Below, one piece after another: positions 35,501 to 44,315 of a DNA stretch of 64,000 nucleotides. A program made the translations under genes and the position numbers. The stretch lies in assembly GCF_018127965.1 (NCBI RefSeq), contig NZ_CP072350.1, positions 558,001-622,000 on the forward strand, given 5' to 3'. The stretch's first letter is position 1. Every line of letters begins with the position of its first letter. The notes under the pieces were generated by a model. It did not search any database, was not told where the DNA came from, and saw only the letters and a program-made list of their open reading frames with translations. The DNA is from Prevotella melaninogenica. GTDB taxonomy: Bacteria > Bacteroidota > Bacteroidia > Bacteroidales > Bacteroidaceae.

Positions 35501-36579
35501 ACAACTATCCAGACCGAAAGACAGGTCAGATGATTGGTATCTATGAACAGCAGGATGTTGAGGATGAGTTTGTTGCCTTCCCTAAGCCACAGGATACAGG
35601 TAATCATCAGGACACTCGTTGGCTCTCACTTACAGGTAATGATGGGAATAGTGCTCTCTATGGTGCTATATTCGTGGCTAAGGATAAGATGAGTTTCTCT
35701 GCACTTCCTTGGTCGGATAATACCATCGCAATGGCTAACCACCCACATGAATTGCCTCAGAGCGAATATACTTATTTGCATCTTGACATGGCAATCACTG
35801 GTCTTGGTGGTAACAGTTGTGGACAGGGTGGTCCGTTGCTGCGCGACCGTGTTATGGCAACGCCACACACTTTCGGTTATATGATTCGTCCTATGAACTC
35901 TGTTAAGACTACTGACCTCGTTAGCAATGCGAATGTAAGTCTTAATGGTGCTACACCACTTACCATCGTACGTGACGGTGATGGCAATGTAACGATTAAT
36001 GCAAATGGTGCGAAGGGCGATATCTACTATCGTGTTAACGACAGCAAGAAGGCAGTGAAGTACACTGGCCCTGTTAGCTTGCGCAATGGTGGTACGATTT
36101 CTGCTTGGACAAAGGAGAATGATTGGCTCGTAGCTTCTCAGACCTTCTCACGTATTGAGAGCATCCCATTGTCAGTGGTCTTCGCTTCAAGTCAGGAGAG
36201 TGGTGAGGGTGATGCAAGCCACCTTACTGATGGAAATCCAAGCAGCTACTGGCACACAATGTATTCTGTTACGGTGGCTAACTACCCACACTGGGTTGAC
36301 TTCGACTGTGGCGGTATGAAGACTATAAAGGGTTTCACCTACCTCCCACGTCAGGACAGTAACAATGGTAACATCAAGAAGTACAGCATTCAGGTAAGCA
36401 ACGACGGCAAGACATGGGGTAAGGCTGTCGCTGAAGGTGAGTTTGAGAACAATAGAAAGGAAAAGACTATCCTCCTCACCACACCAGTCAAGGCTCGCTT
36501 CGTTCGTCTGACAGCCCTCAGTGAGCAGTCTGGTCAGGACTTCGCAACAGGTGCTGAGTTCAAAGTGTTAGAGAAGTAA
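32548..36579 (+). CDS. GH2 beta-galactosidase with C-terminal discoidin-like domain
   Basis: A 1343-residue secreted glycoside hydrolase (signal peptide about 1-21). In order: N-terminal sugar-binding domain with LNGEWSFHFSKNPDERP, an immunoglobulin-like domain, the TIM barrel with GVNRHDTNPLTGKVISREQM, IRTSHYPNDP, VIWSLGNEAGPGHN (acid/base Glu532) and FHISEYAHSMGNAVG (nucleophile Glu595), then beta-galactosidase small-chain-like domains, and an F5/8 type C domain (about 1210-1340, SSYWHTMYS...PHWVDFDCGG). It probably releases terminal beta-galactose from host or dietary glycans in the periplasm or at the surface. It has its own promoter and terminator and no SusCD neighbour. Confidence 0.9.
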   Translation: MHKQFLIGLLLSSLTAAPIQADDYPAGGYLFGQATAPTGNEWQSPGALGYNKLPARALFSSFSSVDEARKVLPEFAKDYLSLNGEWSFHFSKNPDERPKDFFTKGYDDSKWDRLQVPVSWNMAGIQKDGTLKYGVPIYVNQWVIFKYNIEPGDWKKGVMREPPKNYTTYEYRNEVGSFRRSFDIPTTWDGKEVYLNFDGVDSFFYLWINGRYVGFSKNSRNTAQFDITPYITKGKNEVAVEVYRSSDGSFLEAQDMFRLPGIFRNVSVTATPKVHIADVKAIPSYTDGKGTINLNTTLQNLTAKNAKDLYLRWSIYKNRLFADDNELVATFEDAKAKTVCNSKGQADIRQTLTVNNAAAWTAEAPNVYVLVGELMQGKKVVETISFQTGFRTVEIKDTPASQDEFGLAGRYYYINGKPVKLKGVNRHDTNPLTGKVISREQMEHEIMLMKRANINHIRTSHYPNDPYFYYLCNKYGIYLESEANIESHEYFYGKASLSHVPEFQAAHVDRVMAMTRQLVNQPSIVIWSLGNEAGPGHNFVVAYDSLKAYDASRPVQYERNNDIVDMGSNQYPSIAWTRDAVKGKMGIKYPFHISEYAHSMGNAVGNLVDYWEAMESTNFFMGGAIWDWIDQSMYNYTKDGKRYLAYGGDFGDTPNDGQFVMNGVIFGDETPKPQYYEVKKVYQHIGTSWKDAKTATLDVFNKNYYSDDLSGYAMSYSLTADGVTVKKGDLELGSVPARSHKSITIAGLNEGLDPNKEYLLHVTYRLKHDMPWAKAGYVQAEEQLPVQVAAARPAIAAAGKVNMSAVKDNKIVFSGKTFTTTFDLAKGTIYNLQYDGKTIIADGCGPELNAFRAWVNNDNWAYEAWYANGLNNLQHKCTNYTTHANADGSVSVVFNVESQAPYGYRLEGGNANWKKLIEYKEKPFGKDDFRFNTQVVYTIFPDGSIESESAITSNKPNLTLAKLGYTVRVPKALSLLNYYGRGTVDNYPDRKTGQMIGIYEQQDVEDEFVAFPKPQDTGNHQDTRWLSLTGNDGNSALYGAIFVAKDKMSFSALPWSDNTIAMANHPHELPQSEYTYLHLDMAITGLGGNSCGQGGPLLRDRVMATPHTFGYMIRPMNSVKTTDLVSNANVSLNGATPLTIVRDGDGNVTINANGAKGDIYYRVNDSKKAVKYTGPVSLRNGGTISAWTKENDWLVASQTFSRIESIPLSVVFASSQESGEGDASHLTDGNPSSYWHTMYSVTVANYPHWVDFDCGGMKTIKGFTYLPRQDSNNGNIKKYSIQVSNDGKTWGKAVAEGEFENNRKEKTILLTTPVKARFVRLTALSEQSGQDFATGAEFKVLEK

Positions 36580-36651
36580 AGGGCTTCTATCAGTTGTTGG
36601 GCATTCCTGTAATTGCTACCCCTGCTTCTGATAGAGCTACATAAAATGAAT

Positions 36652-36690
36652 AAGGAGTGGAAGAAACGATGTTTTCTTTCACTCCTTTTC
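36652..36690 (+). terminator. Terminator after beta-galactosidase gene
   Basis: AAGGAGTGGAAGAAA pairs with TTTCTTTCACTCCTT, ending in TTTTCGTTTTG. Confidence 0.75.
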
Positions 36691-36742
36691 GTTTTGTAAA
36701 AGCCTGAAAAGTCGCTAAATACAATGTTACACTTCATTTAAA

Positions 36743-37048
36743 CTATTGCTTTAGAGATGGGGAAATATTCTTCTCACACCAAGCGATGAGCGTTGAGATG
36801 AGTGGAAAAAGTTCTTTCCCAATGTTTGAAAGTATATATTGTTTGTCGCTTTCAACGATAATCCGATCTTCTTTTAATACATTTAGCGAGGCGTATAGGG
36901 GAGAGTCGGGCAGGTCATGCCTTAACTCTTCGTAAGTTGCTCTGCCTTTTCTACCGAGTGTTTGGATAAGGCAAAGCGTGTCCGCCACGCATATCCGTGA
37001 GAGGATATTACGTATCGGACACGTAGGGAATAATGGGTCGATTACCAT
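36743..37048 (-). CDS. HxlR-type winged-helix regulator, short
   Basis: A 101-residue protein beginning MVIDPLFPTCPIRNILSRI, the cysteine-containing HxlR opening, followed by a winged helix (TYEELRHDLPDSPLYASLNVLKEDRIIVES). It lacks the GDKW segment seen in the relative at 37724, so it is more divergent. The start overlaps the end of the cupin gene by 7 bp, suggesting translational coupling. HxlR proteins often respond to electrophiles or oxidants through the N-terminal cysteine; here that is only inference. Confidence 0.75.
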   Translation of the reverse strand: MVIDPLFPTCPIRNILSRICVADTLCLIQTLGRKGRATYEELRHDLPDSPLYASLNVLKEDRIIVESDKQYILSNIGKELFPLISTLIAWCEKNISPSLKQ

Positions 37049-37494
37049 TTCAGTTCTTCATTCAGTATCACACCATCAGCAGCAGGTGCATCATTCTCAG
37101 CAAAGCTGTTTGCTTTATACTGAATACAGAGCATCAGCATCTCATCTTTGCCCGTGTTCTTCAACGCACGCTTTCCCTCTGGTGCAACGCGGATAATACT
37201 ACCTTCAGTTACTGGGAAGACCTCACCATCAACCTGATATTCGCCTTCACCTTTAAGGATAAAGTAAAGCTCCTCGTGTGTCTTGTGGGTATGGAGAAAA
37301 CCACTGTCCTGACCAGGGACAAGAGTCTGGAATGAAAGTTCGATACCTGTCGTCTGTAATGCCTGACCAACGAATACCTTAGCTGGAATCTCTATCTCTC
37401 CGAATGGGAGTACATAGTCCTTGATGTCGCTGAGTTTACCAACGTTTACTGCTGTGAAATTCTTACCGTTCTTGATCGTTTCAACTGTTTTCAT
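37042..37494 (-). CDS. Cupin-domain protein
   Basis: A 150-residue single-cupin protein. I use the ATG at 37494 (MKTVETIKNGKNFTAVNVGK) rather than 37536, because it is nearer the consensus promoter and removes a low-complexity lysine/glutamine leader. The metal-binding motifs are SGFLHTHKTHEELYFILKGEGEY (His, His, Glu) and GSIIRVAPEGKRALKNTG (motif 2, with the usual His replaced). It could be a small-molecule binding or isomerase-like protein. It is cotranscribed with the short HxlR regulator and divergent from the second HxlR gene. Confidence 0.8.
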   Translation of the reverse strand: MKTVETIKNGKNFTAVNVGKLSDIKDYVLPFGEIEIPAKVFVGQALQTTGIELSFQTLVPGQDSGFLHTHKTHEELYFILKGEGEYQVDGEVFPVTEGSIIRVAPEGKRALKNTGKDEMLMLCIQYKANSFAENDAPAADGVILNEELKW

Positions 37495-37533
37495 AATTCT
37501 TTTTGTTTTATTGTTTTGTTTGTTTTGATGATG

Positions 37534-37692
37534 CAAAGGTATTGACTTTCAATCTGTTATACAAGTAGGCACGCAAATGTCAGCCAGTTACCTTGAGGTA
37601 AGTAATGCTGATAATAAAGCATTTAAAGGATACTTGTTTTACATAGTTTAACACTAAAAGATGCGAGCCTTAGCTTATAATAGTTACTTTTG
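37534..37692. promoter_or_regulatory. Divergent promoters with central palindrome
   Basis: Leftward promoter for the cupin gene: TTG complement at 37562-37564, 20 nt, TACCTTTG complement at 37534-37541. Rightward -7 box for the HxlR gene: TACTTTTG at 37685-37692. Between them lies the palindrome TTACCTTGAGGTAA (37588-37601), a good candidate for an HxlR operator. Confidence 0.6.
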
Positions 37693-37723
37693 TGCAGTAA
37701 TATGACTTAAAGAGCTTATAAGT

Positions 37724-38092
37724 ATGAATAGAAATGAAGTCAGAGATGCCCTCTATCCTAACTGTCCTATAAGAAATGTACTGTCAAGAGTAGGGGATAA
37801 GTGGTCGATGTTGGTGCTTTTCACGTTGGAGAACAACGATTGTCAACGCTTTAAGGAACTGCAACGTAATATACCCGATATTTCTCAAAAGATGCTGACT
37901 GCAACGCTGAAGATGTTGGAGGGTGATGGACTTATTCATCGGGAAGTCTTTCCTGAGATACCTCCCCGCGTTGAATATTCGCTTACGGAGAAAGGGAAAA
38001 GTCTACTGCCGCTTATCGACAACCTCCTTTCATGGGCGAGTGAGAACATGGAAGATATTATTGAGTCGAGAAAACAGTATCTTTTAAAGTAG
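37724..38092 (+). CDS. HxlR family transcriptional regulator
   Basis: A 122-residue winged-helix protein: PNCPIRNVLSRVGDKWSMLVLFTL (HxlR signature with its cysteine), RFKELQRNIPDISQKMLTATLKMLEGDGLIHRE (recognition helix) and VEYSLTEKGKSLLPLID. It is divergent from the cupin-HxlR pair across a 229-bp region with a palindrome, so it probably controls that pair and itself. The inducing signal is unknown. Confidence 0.88.
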   Translation: MNRNEVRDALYPNCPIRNVLSRVGDKWSMLVLFTLENNDCQRFKELQRNIPDISQKMLTATLKMLEGDGLIHREVFPEIPPRVEYSLTEKGKSLLPLIDNLLSWASENMEDIIESRKQYLLK

Positions 38093-38167
38093 GTTTTTTA
38101 GAGGTCTTGGAGGTTAATTATCCAACTGTTAGTAATCCTTTTTGTAAGTATTTTCGTTAACTCGATT

Positions 38168-38345
38168 TTTATTAAGGCTTAATTGCATTCGAATTAACGC
38201 CCTTTTGGCTTGCAAAAGATGCTCTTTAAGACCCTTACTAACGCCCTTTTGAAGTCTAATTAAGCACCTTTTGAAAAGCAGTTTTGTAACTCCTTTATAA
38301 CGAATGAGTTACAACGGCAGTAAGGAAAGCGCTTTTTCGGCTGTT
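38168..38345 (-). repeat. Intergenic repeat family R1, copy E
   Basis: Best-preserved reverse-oriented copy: AACGCCCTTTTGGCTTGC, AAGATGCTCTTTAAGACCC, AACGCCCTTTTGAAG, AAGCACCTTTTGAAAAG, then the palindromic stem TTGTAACTC...GAGTTACAA. Confidence 0.85.
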
Positions 38346-38551
38346 TTTGGTAAATAAATCAATGGTGAATGTAAAGAAAATTCAGACCTGTGGGTTTCTT
38401 ATAGGATATGAATTAATAAAGTTTACCGTAGCTATAGAGTTCATGTAGTAACCATTTGTAGTACCTGAAAACAACTAAAATCGATAAGAAGGATATACAA
38501 TAGAACGCAAAAAGAGATATGAAAAGGCTTAGTTAGTCCGCTAACCAAGCC

Positions 38552-38752
38552 TTAAACCCCAATCAATCATTAGACCACAATATGTTTGTTTCATATTATG
38601 GTATTGTTTCCTAACATCTTTTATTTTCTTATCGGCATCTTGTCTGCCTTTGTAACTTGACGTAGCCCGCTACGCCTACGCTCAAAAGACAGCCAATCTG
38701 CTTGATAATAAAACAAGATATGTTTAGGCTCTAATAACCGATTGGGGTTTTA
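38552..38752. repeat. MITE-like element R3 (about 201 bp)
   Basis: The ends are imperfect inverted repeats: TTAAACCCCAATC...ATTAGA at the left against TCTAATAACCGATTGGGGTT at the right. The interior (TCTTTTATTTTCTTATCGGC, CTTGACGTAGCCCGCTAC) matches 1440-1530. No coding capacity is seen. Confidence 0.6.
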
Positions 38753-38821
38753 AAAATAACGTTACAAGTGTTTTGTTGAGGGCTAACGATATAGCCCTCC
38801 CTATTATTAGGCTGATGAAAA

Positions 38822-38892
38822 GAGAGGACAACAGGATGTGTATGGGCTGAGAAAACACTTTTCAGCCACGCTACACATCAGTTGTCAGTCTC
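38822..38892 (-). terminator. Long three-tier terminator after susD
   Basis: Nested pairs GACAAC/GTTGTC, GATGTGT/ACACATC and GGCTGA/TCAGCC form a hairpin of about 70 nt ending in CTCTTTTC on the minus strand, 9 bp after the SusD stop. Confidence 0.7.
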
Positions 38893-38901
38893 TAAAATGT
38901 G

Positions 38902-40656
38902 TTAGTTACTACTTGGATTTTGTTCCAGATTGCCCTTATAGGCATTGATAGCCGACTGTGGAATGAAGTAAATCACACGGTAGTCGGTTGCTGGAATGTC
39001 AACCATTGGCTGATGAGGACCAGGGAAACGACGTGTAAGGGTGTCGCCATTGCGGAACACATCGTAGCTGCGCTCTGCCTCAAACGCCAACTCTAACTGT
39101 CGTTCTTTATCCACCAACGTCTTTGCTGTGGCAGCAGTAAACTGAGCACTCGTATAGCTTCCGCCTACGATAGCACGCTCACGGATTGTGTTCACGTCAG
39201 CCATTGCACTGGCGATATTACCCAACTTCACATTTGCTTCAGCACGATTGAGATACATTTCGTCGAGACGAGAGATGATAGGCGAATACAACTGATTCTC
39301 CTTGCCACCCTGACGAGAGCACTTCACCACATAGAACATAGGATAAACGCGGTTGAGCTTCATCTGATAGTCAAGCACACCACGATAGGTATGTCCCTGA
39401 TAGTTAATAGAGTAAAGACGCTGTGCAGGGTCGATTGGGGTGAGAACAAGTGGGGTAGTGTGTCCCGTTCCAGTGGTATCGCAAGTCAAACTATTGTCTG
39501 GTTGACGAGTATAACGCAGCTGTACGTAGTTGAAATTCACCTGATTACCCTTGGCATCATAGACATTCTTGATGAAACGGAAGACAGGAACATACTTGTC
39601 TGTCTTATCTTTTACATACTGTGGCTCAATGAATTGCGCACGAATATCGGTGTACTTCTTATTAAACCAGTCGTTCTGTCCAGTCTCGTTCAGCAAGTCA
39701 AGGTATTTACCAGACGCATACATTTCGCCCCAACCCATACCGCCGATATTTGAATACATACCGCCAATGGTGTAATAATAATCCCAACCAGGGAACTCAG
39801 AGTCTACTCTTTTCACTACGAAGATGTTTTCTGGGTTGTTTTCTGGCTCAAGCGTGTTGCTAACGCCATAGTCCTTACGGCTTAACAAACTAAACTTACC
39901 AGAGTCGATAACCTTTGTTGCGTACTCAACACTCTTCTGAGCGTAGGCGGTGTTAGGCGTTTCGTAAGTTCCACTCATATAGAGATAGATTCTACTCAAC
40001 ATAGCCCAAGCAGCCTCTTTAGAAGCAAAGATACAACGTTCTTCGCTGTGCAGGTCTTCTGTCATCAGTGAAGCTGCCTTCTCCAAGTCCTTAATTGCCT
40101 GTTCGTAGGTCTCTTTCACAGTAGAGCGATTTGGCAATACAGCGTGTACTGGGTCGTCAGGTGTACCGTTAACGATAGGCATACCGAGGTTTGTATCAGG
40201 GTTTTGCGCGTATGGTCTACCGTATGCACGACAGAGATAGAAGTAAATCATGCCACGCAGATAGTAGCATTCTCCCAACTGTGTATCAGTAATCGTACTC
40301 TTACCTTCAGGAATATCCTTGATGATATTAGATGCCTGCGCAACCACTTTATAGCTATAATCCCAGAAGTTCTGCAATCGGTAGTTATTAGGAGTGCGCG
40401 AATAAGAGATAAACTCATAGAAAGCATCGGTGGAAGTACCACGAATCATGATGTTATCTCCTGCATATTCGCCACAGCGATACATAGGGTCCGACCACGT
40501 TTTTAGGAATCCATAGCATCCATTCAGTAGCGATGGAAAACTCTCATCAATGTTTTTAGTCATGGTATCATCATCCATCATGTATTCAGGATGACGCTCT
40601 ACGCTACACGATACCATTGCAATAGCTGCTAAGAGCAGCACATATACTTTTTTCAT
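38902..40656 (-). CDS. SusD/RagB-like nutrient-binding lipoprotein
   Basis: Surface lipoprotein partner of the SusC-type porin, binding a glycan or other nutrient. I place the start at 40656, where MKKVYVLLLAAIAMVSC is a clean lipoprotein signal (cysteine 17); the longer frame adds 43 residues from the end of the preceding gene. The resulting 584 residues show the RagB/SusD pattern: GCYGFLKTW near the start, TPR-like YEQAIKDLEKAASLM and EAAWAMLSRIYLYM, and the C-terminal RLDEMYLNRAEANVKLG...NTIRERA and ERQLELAFEAERSYDVFRNGD. It starts 16 bp after the SusC gene. The substrate is unknown. Confidence 0.92.
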   Translation of the reverse strand: MKKVYVLLLAAIAMVSCSVERHPEYMMDDDTMTKNIDESFPSLLNGCYGFLKTWSDPMYRCGEYAGDNIMIRGTSTDAFYEFISYSRTPNNYRLQNFWDYSYKVVAQASNIIKDIPEGKSTITDTQLGECYYLRGMIYFYLCRAYGRPYAQNPDTNLGMPIVNGTPDDPVHAVLPNRSTVKETYEQAIKDLEKAASLMTEDLHSEERCIFASKEAAWAMLSRIYLYMSGTYETPNTAYAQKSVEYATKVIDSGKFSLLSRKDYGVSNTLEPENNPENIFVVKRVDSEFPGWDYYYTIGGMYSNIGGMGWGEMYASGKYLDLLNETGQNDWFNKKYTDIRAQFIEPQYVKDKTDKYVPVFRFIKNVYDAKGNQVNFNYVQLRYTRQPDNSLTCDTTGTGHTTPLVLTPIDPAQRLYSINYQGHTYRGVLDYQMKLNRVYPMFYVVKCSRQGGKENQLYSPIISRLDEMYLNRAEANVKLGNIASAMADVNTIRERAIVGGSYTSAQFTAATAKTLVDKERQLELAFEAERSYDVFRNGDTLTRRFPGPHQPMVDIPATDYRVIYFIPQSAINAYKGNLEQNPSSN

Positions 40657-40672
40657 AGGGCAGATTCTTAAT

Positions 40673-43600
40673 TTAGAATGTGACGTTAACGCCGAGCATA
40701 AACTTACGAACAGAAGGATAAACACCAGCGCCTGTTGAGATTGAAAGGGCTGTTGAGCGTTCGCCAGAAGCATTGCGACCACCATCAGCAGCAGGCAATT
40801 CTGGGTCTACACCAGAGTAATTGGTGATGCAGAAGAGGTTTTCACCACTGATATAAACGCGCAATGCCTTCACGATATCACTCTTAAGACTGAAGTTGTA
40901 ACCCAAAGTAATTGAGCGAAGCTTCAAGAAGTCAGAGCTCTCTAAGTAGCGAGTTGATGCCTTGTTAGAGTTAGATGGGTTGTTATAGGCAGCAACTGGG
41001 TGTGTTGCTACGTCTCCCTTCTGTGCCCATCTCTTCCAACCTTTCTGCAAACTGAACTGGTTACGATCGGTATAAGCACCATCTGAGTCATACTCCTGTC
41101 GTGAGTAGTTATAGATGTAAGCACCCATTGAGTAGCCGAAGACAGCGTTGAAGTCGAAGTTCTTATAGGTAAGTGTGGTAGAGAAGCTACCGAATACACT
41201 TGGAGTGGCACGCTTGTCGAGTGCAACTTGGTCTGCCTTGGCATAGCTGTGGGTAATAACACGATTGCCATTCGCATCCGTTGTGTACCATTGTGGCGCA
41301 CCATTCTCTGGGTCAACACCTGCCCATTCACGCAAATAATACGTATCTGCGCTCAGACCTGGACGTAACAACGTATTGGTTGAACCAGCTATACCATCAC
41401 CTTCGATAATCTGGTCTCTACCACTATACAGCTTCTTAATCTTGTTAGAGTTGGTAGAAAGGTTGGCATCAACTGTCCAAGTGAGGTCCTTGCTCTTGAT
41501 GATATCAGCCGAAAGGGTGGTCTCAAAACCTGTGTTGGTAAGCTCACCAATGTTCTGCCAGATGCTTGTCACACCGATAACACCAGATATAGGCACTGCA
41601 AAGAGTAGGTTGCTTGTACGCTTGCTATAGAAGTCGAAGGTCATACGCAGACGTTTAAACATATTCAAGTCAATACCTACGCCAGTGGTATAGCTCTTCT
41701 CCCAAGTCAGTTTCTTATTGGCAAGCTGAGCGATTACAGCACCAGGAACCTCGTTATAGCTTGCACGTAAGCTGTAAAGTCCGTATTGAGGATAGAGGCT
41801 GTTAGGGCGACTTCCTACTGAACCAAACGATGCACGCACCTTCAAATAGTCAATGCAAGGCACCTTAAACCACTTCTCAGCCGTAGCAACCCAGCCACCA
41901 CTGACTGAGAAGAACGTACCATAAGCAGCATCAGAACCAAAGTTACTTGCACCGTCAGTTCTCAGTGAGAGTTGAAGCAAGTACTTATTGGCATAATCAG
42001 CATTGAGGTTTGCGAAGAAAGACTGCACTGCCCACTCGTATTTATTACCTCCCACAGCCTCAGGAGTTGAGGTAATATCAAGTTGAGCAAAGCCCGGAAC
42101 TAAGCCTGTTCCATCGCTGCTATGATAACGATATTCACCATCATTAAACTCATAACCGAGCATCATGAAGCCGTGATAATCACCGAAACTGCGCGTCGCT
42201 TTGAGCAGTTGGTTCGTATAACGACGTGTGTTCGTACTCGTACTTTCGCTCACACGACCCTTACCCTCAGCACCTGACGTACGAGGATCAGCATAACTCT
42301 TATCGAGGTGAGTACTCCAACGATAGCTATTCACAGAAGAGAACGTCAGCCAATCAGTGAGATAGATATCAAAGTCGAAGTTGCCATTAAAGGCATAAGA
42401 ATCGTACTTGCTCCAGTTATACTGTAATTCGTAAAGGTAATTGGTAGAGTTGCTATTCACCCATGATGATGATCTATTGCCCACAATCTTGCCGGTTTCA
42501 TCGTAAGGGCTATCCCATGGCAGCATAGAATACATAGAATAGGTAGAGCGTTGACGGTCATCAATCACTCCCTTGCTACCATTAAAGGATGGACGGATAG
42601 CAATCCAAGAATAAGGTTTGAAGTTCAGCTTCATCATCGTGTTGTATCGAGTGAAGTCATATCCACGCACAGCACCATCCTCTTTATAGACACCACCAGT
42701 GAAGACAGCACTCAACTTCTCACCACCACTGTTAATCGTAAGGTCGTAATTCTGAACGTTTCCAGTGTGTGTAGCCAACTTCCACCAGTCGAAATTACTA
42801 TCACGTAGCTTATCGTTCCAGCGTGGGAAAGCAATCTCAGCAGCATTAGTAAACGACTTATAATAGTCGTATAGCTCGGCTCCATCCATCATCTTCACTT
42901 TACCGTTGTTCAGAGTTGAAACGCCCATCTTGGCAGAGAAGGTAATAGAAGTCTTACCAGACTTTGCTCCTTTGGTTGTAACAACGATGACACCATTGGC
43001 ACCCTGCGAACCATAGATCGCTGTTGAGGCTGCATCTTTGAGTACGGTGAGTGTCTCGATGTCGTTAGGATTGATGTCACCTGGGTCTTTACCGACGATT
43101 ACTCCATCAATAACCCACAGCGGAGCAGTACTGCCGTTGATAGTAGACTTACCACGAACGATGATGGCACCGAACGAACCTGGCTTACCAGAACCCGGCA
43201 TAACGTTCATTCCGGGTATCTTACCCGTCAACATGTTGGTGACATTAGCTGTCGTAATGTTAGTAAGTTCTTTACTATCAATACTCTGCAACGAACCCGT
43301 CAGGCTGTTTCGTTTCTGCGTGCTATAGCCCACAACCACTGTTTCGCTAAGCATTGTAGAGGAAGAAACCATGCTTACAGTCATGTTGTTTTCAGCTCGT
43401 ACCGTCGTTTTCTCATAGCCTAAGGACGTAATCACCAGCTCCTCACCAGCCTTTGCGTCGATAGAGAACTCGCCATCAATGTTGGTAAGAGCGATTTTCT
43501 TCGTACCACTTACGGTGACACTGGCACTTATAACCGGTTCGCCTGTACGTGAGTCGATAACTTTTCCTTTGATAACAGAGGATTGTGCCTGTATGGTTAC

Positions 43601-43702
43601 TGTTGGGGTGGCGTATGCCTTATGTGCAGTATAAGGACAACACACAAGGGGTACTACCAGTAGCAGCGACCTTCCAAGGTTAGATTTTCTCATAGCTTTC
43701 AT
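40673..43702 (-). CDS. SusC/RagA-type TonB-dependent transporter
   Basis: A 1009-residue outer-membrane transporter. After a signal peptide it has a carboxypeptidase-regulatory-like domain (about 43-110, IKGKVIDSRTGEPVISASVTV), the TonB box/plug with SETVVVGYSTQKRNSLTGSL, PLWVIDGVIVG, TVLKDAASTAIYGSQGANGVIVVTTK, and a 22-strand barrel ending in VNVTF. It is upstream of and cotranscribed with the SusD gene. No glycosidase, sulfatase or regulator adjoins the pair, so it is a minimal locus and its ligand cannot be named. The nearest glycosidase, the GH2 enzyme, is separated by regulators and repeats. Confidence 0.95.
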   Translation of the reverse strand: MKAMRKSNLGRSLLLVVPLVCCPYTAHKAYATPTVTIQAQSSVIKGKVIDSRTGEPVISASVTVSGTKKIALTNIDGEFSIDAKAGEELVITSLGYEKTTVRAENNMTVSMVSSSTMLSETVVVGYSTQKRNSLTGSLQSIDSKELTNITTANVTNMLTGKIPGMNVMPGSGKPGSFGAIIVRGKSTINGSTAPLWVIDGVIVGKDPGDINPNDIETLTVLKDAASTAIYGSQGANGVIVVTTKGAKSGKTSITFSAKMGVSTLNNGKVKMMDGAELYDYYKSFTNAAEIAFPRWNDKLRDSNFDWWKLATHTGNVQNYDLTINSGGEKLSAVFTGGVYKEDGAVRGYDFTRYNTMMKLNFKPYSWIAIRPSFNGSKGVIDDRQRSTYSMYSMLPWDSPYDETGKIVGNRSSSWVNSNSTNYLYELQYNWSKYDSYAFNGNFDFDIYLTDWLTFSSVNSYRWSTHLDKSYADPRTSGAEGKGRVSESTSTNTRRYTNQLLKATRSFGDYHGFMMLGYEFNDGEYRYHSSDGTGLVPGFAQLDITSTPEAVGGNKYEWAVQSFFANLNADYANKYLLQLSLRTDGASNFGSDAAYGTFFSVSGGWVATAEKWFKVPCIDYLKVRASFGSVGSRPNSLYPQYGLYSLRASYNEVPGAVIAQLANKKLTWEKSYTTGVGIDLNMFKRLRMTFDFYSKRTSNLLFAVPISGVIGVTSIWQNIGELTNTGFETTLSADIIKSKDLTWTVDANLSTNSNKIKKLYSGRDQIIEGDGIAGSTNTLLRPGLSADTYYLREWAGVDPENGAPQWYTTDANGNRVITHSYAKADQVALDKRATPSVFGSFSTTLTYKNFDFNAVFGYSMGAYIYNYSRQEYDSDGAYTDRNQFSLQKGWKRWAQKGDVATHPVAAYNNPSNSNKASTRYLESSDFLKLRSITLGYNFSLKSDIVKALRVYISGENLFCITNYSGVDPELPAADGGRNASGERSTALSISTGAGVYPSVRKFMLGVNVTF

Positions 43703-43785
43703 GCTTAAAAGGTTTTTATTTATATTTTGTTTAGGTCTTGTGACATTAGATATGGCACTTAGGTTGTCGATAGCTTAGATGTGTG

Positions 43786-43793
43786 CAAAATTA
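43786..43793 (-). promoter_or_regulatory. -7 box for susCD
   Basis: TAATTTTG on the minus strand, about 84 bp before the SusC start; no convincing -33 triplet at 19-20 nt. Confidence 0.45.
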
Positions 43794-44315
43794 TAGTATT
43801 TTTTTTAATTCATGCATGTTTTATCTTCTTTAACATAATATTACGTGCGTTTTTATTTCCAACTTGTATCTTGGACACATAATAGTGCATGTTTTGCGGT
43901 GTTTACCTTATATAAAAAGCAGTACGGAAAGGGTAGGTTGCTTTCGAAAATAAATGCAAAACGACACGTTGATAAGTAGGCAAGAAAGCAAGGGAAAGAA
44001 GGATAGTATTTGATTAGTTGTAATAAAAAAGTCACTAATCAGAAATCAATAGATGCTTAATTGGCTTTGAAAAGACGCCCTTTTGGCTTGCTAAAGATGC
44101 CCTTTAAGAGGCTAAGTAACGCCCTTTAGGACCCTTATTAAGCACTTTTTAGAATACGACTTTATAACTCTTTGATTATCTGTTGGTTATAACAGGTTGC
44201 TTTTAAGCCCTTTTTTAGCTAAAATAAGGGCTAAAAGTGTATTTGAAATGTAAGAATATTTCTAAACTTTTGTTGCTCAAAAACTGAATACGAGAGGGTA
44301 TAAGAAATGCAAATA
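43794..44315. other. Spacer with R1 copy F
   Basis: No gene is supported. It is AT-rich and contains R1 copy F; the 60-codon minus-strand frame at 43853-44035 has no recognisable features. Confidence 0.5.
44050..44220 (-). repeat. Intergenic repeat family R1, copy F
   Basis: Reverse-oriented, more diverged: GACGCCCTTTTGGCTTGC, AAGATGCCCTTTAAGAGGC, AACGCCCTTTAGGACCC and AAGCACTTTTTAGAA. Confidence 0.75.

Larger units (their letters stand above)
38093..38821. other. Gene-poor spacer with R1 and R3 repeats
   Basis: I see no gene. It holds R1 copy E (38168-38345), a hairpin AAGGCTTAGTTAG/CTAACCAAGCCTT (38525-38554) and the R3 element (38552-38752), plus a small GAGGGCTA/TAGCCCTC stem near 38778-38799. 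Confidence 0.6.

Noticed and set aside
32548..43702. A single polysaccharide utilisation locus joining the GH2 gene and SusCD
   Set aside because: They are on opposite strands with regulators, terminators and two repeat elements between them.
43853..44035. 60-codon minus-strand frame
   Set aside because: No recognisable features; AT-rich spacer next to an R1 copy.
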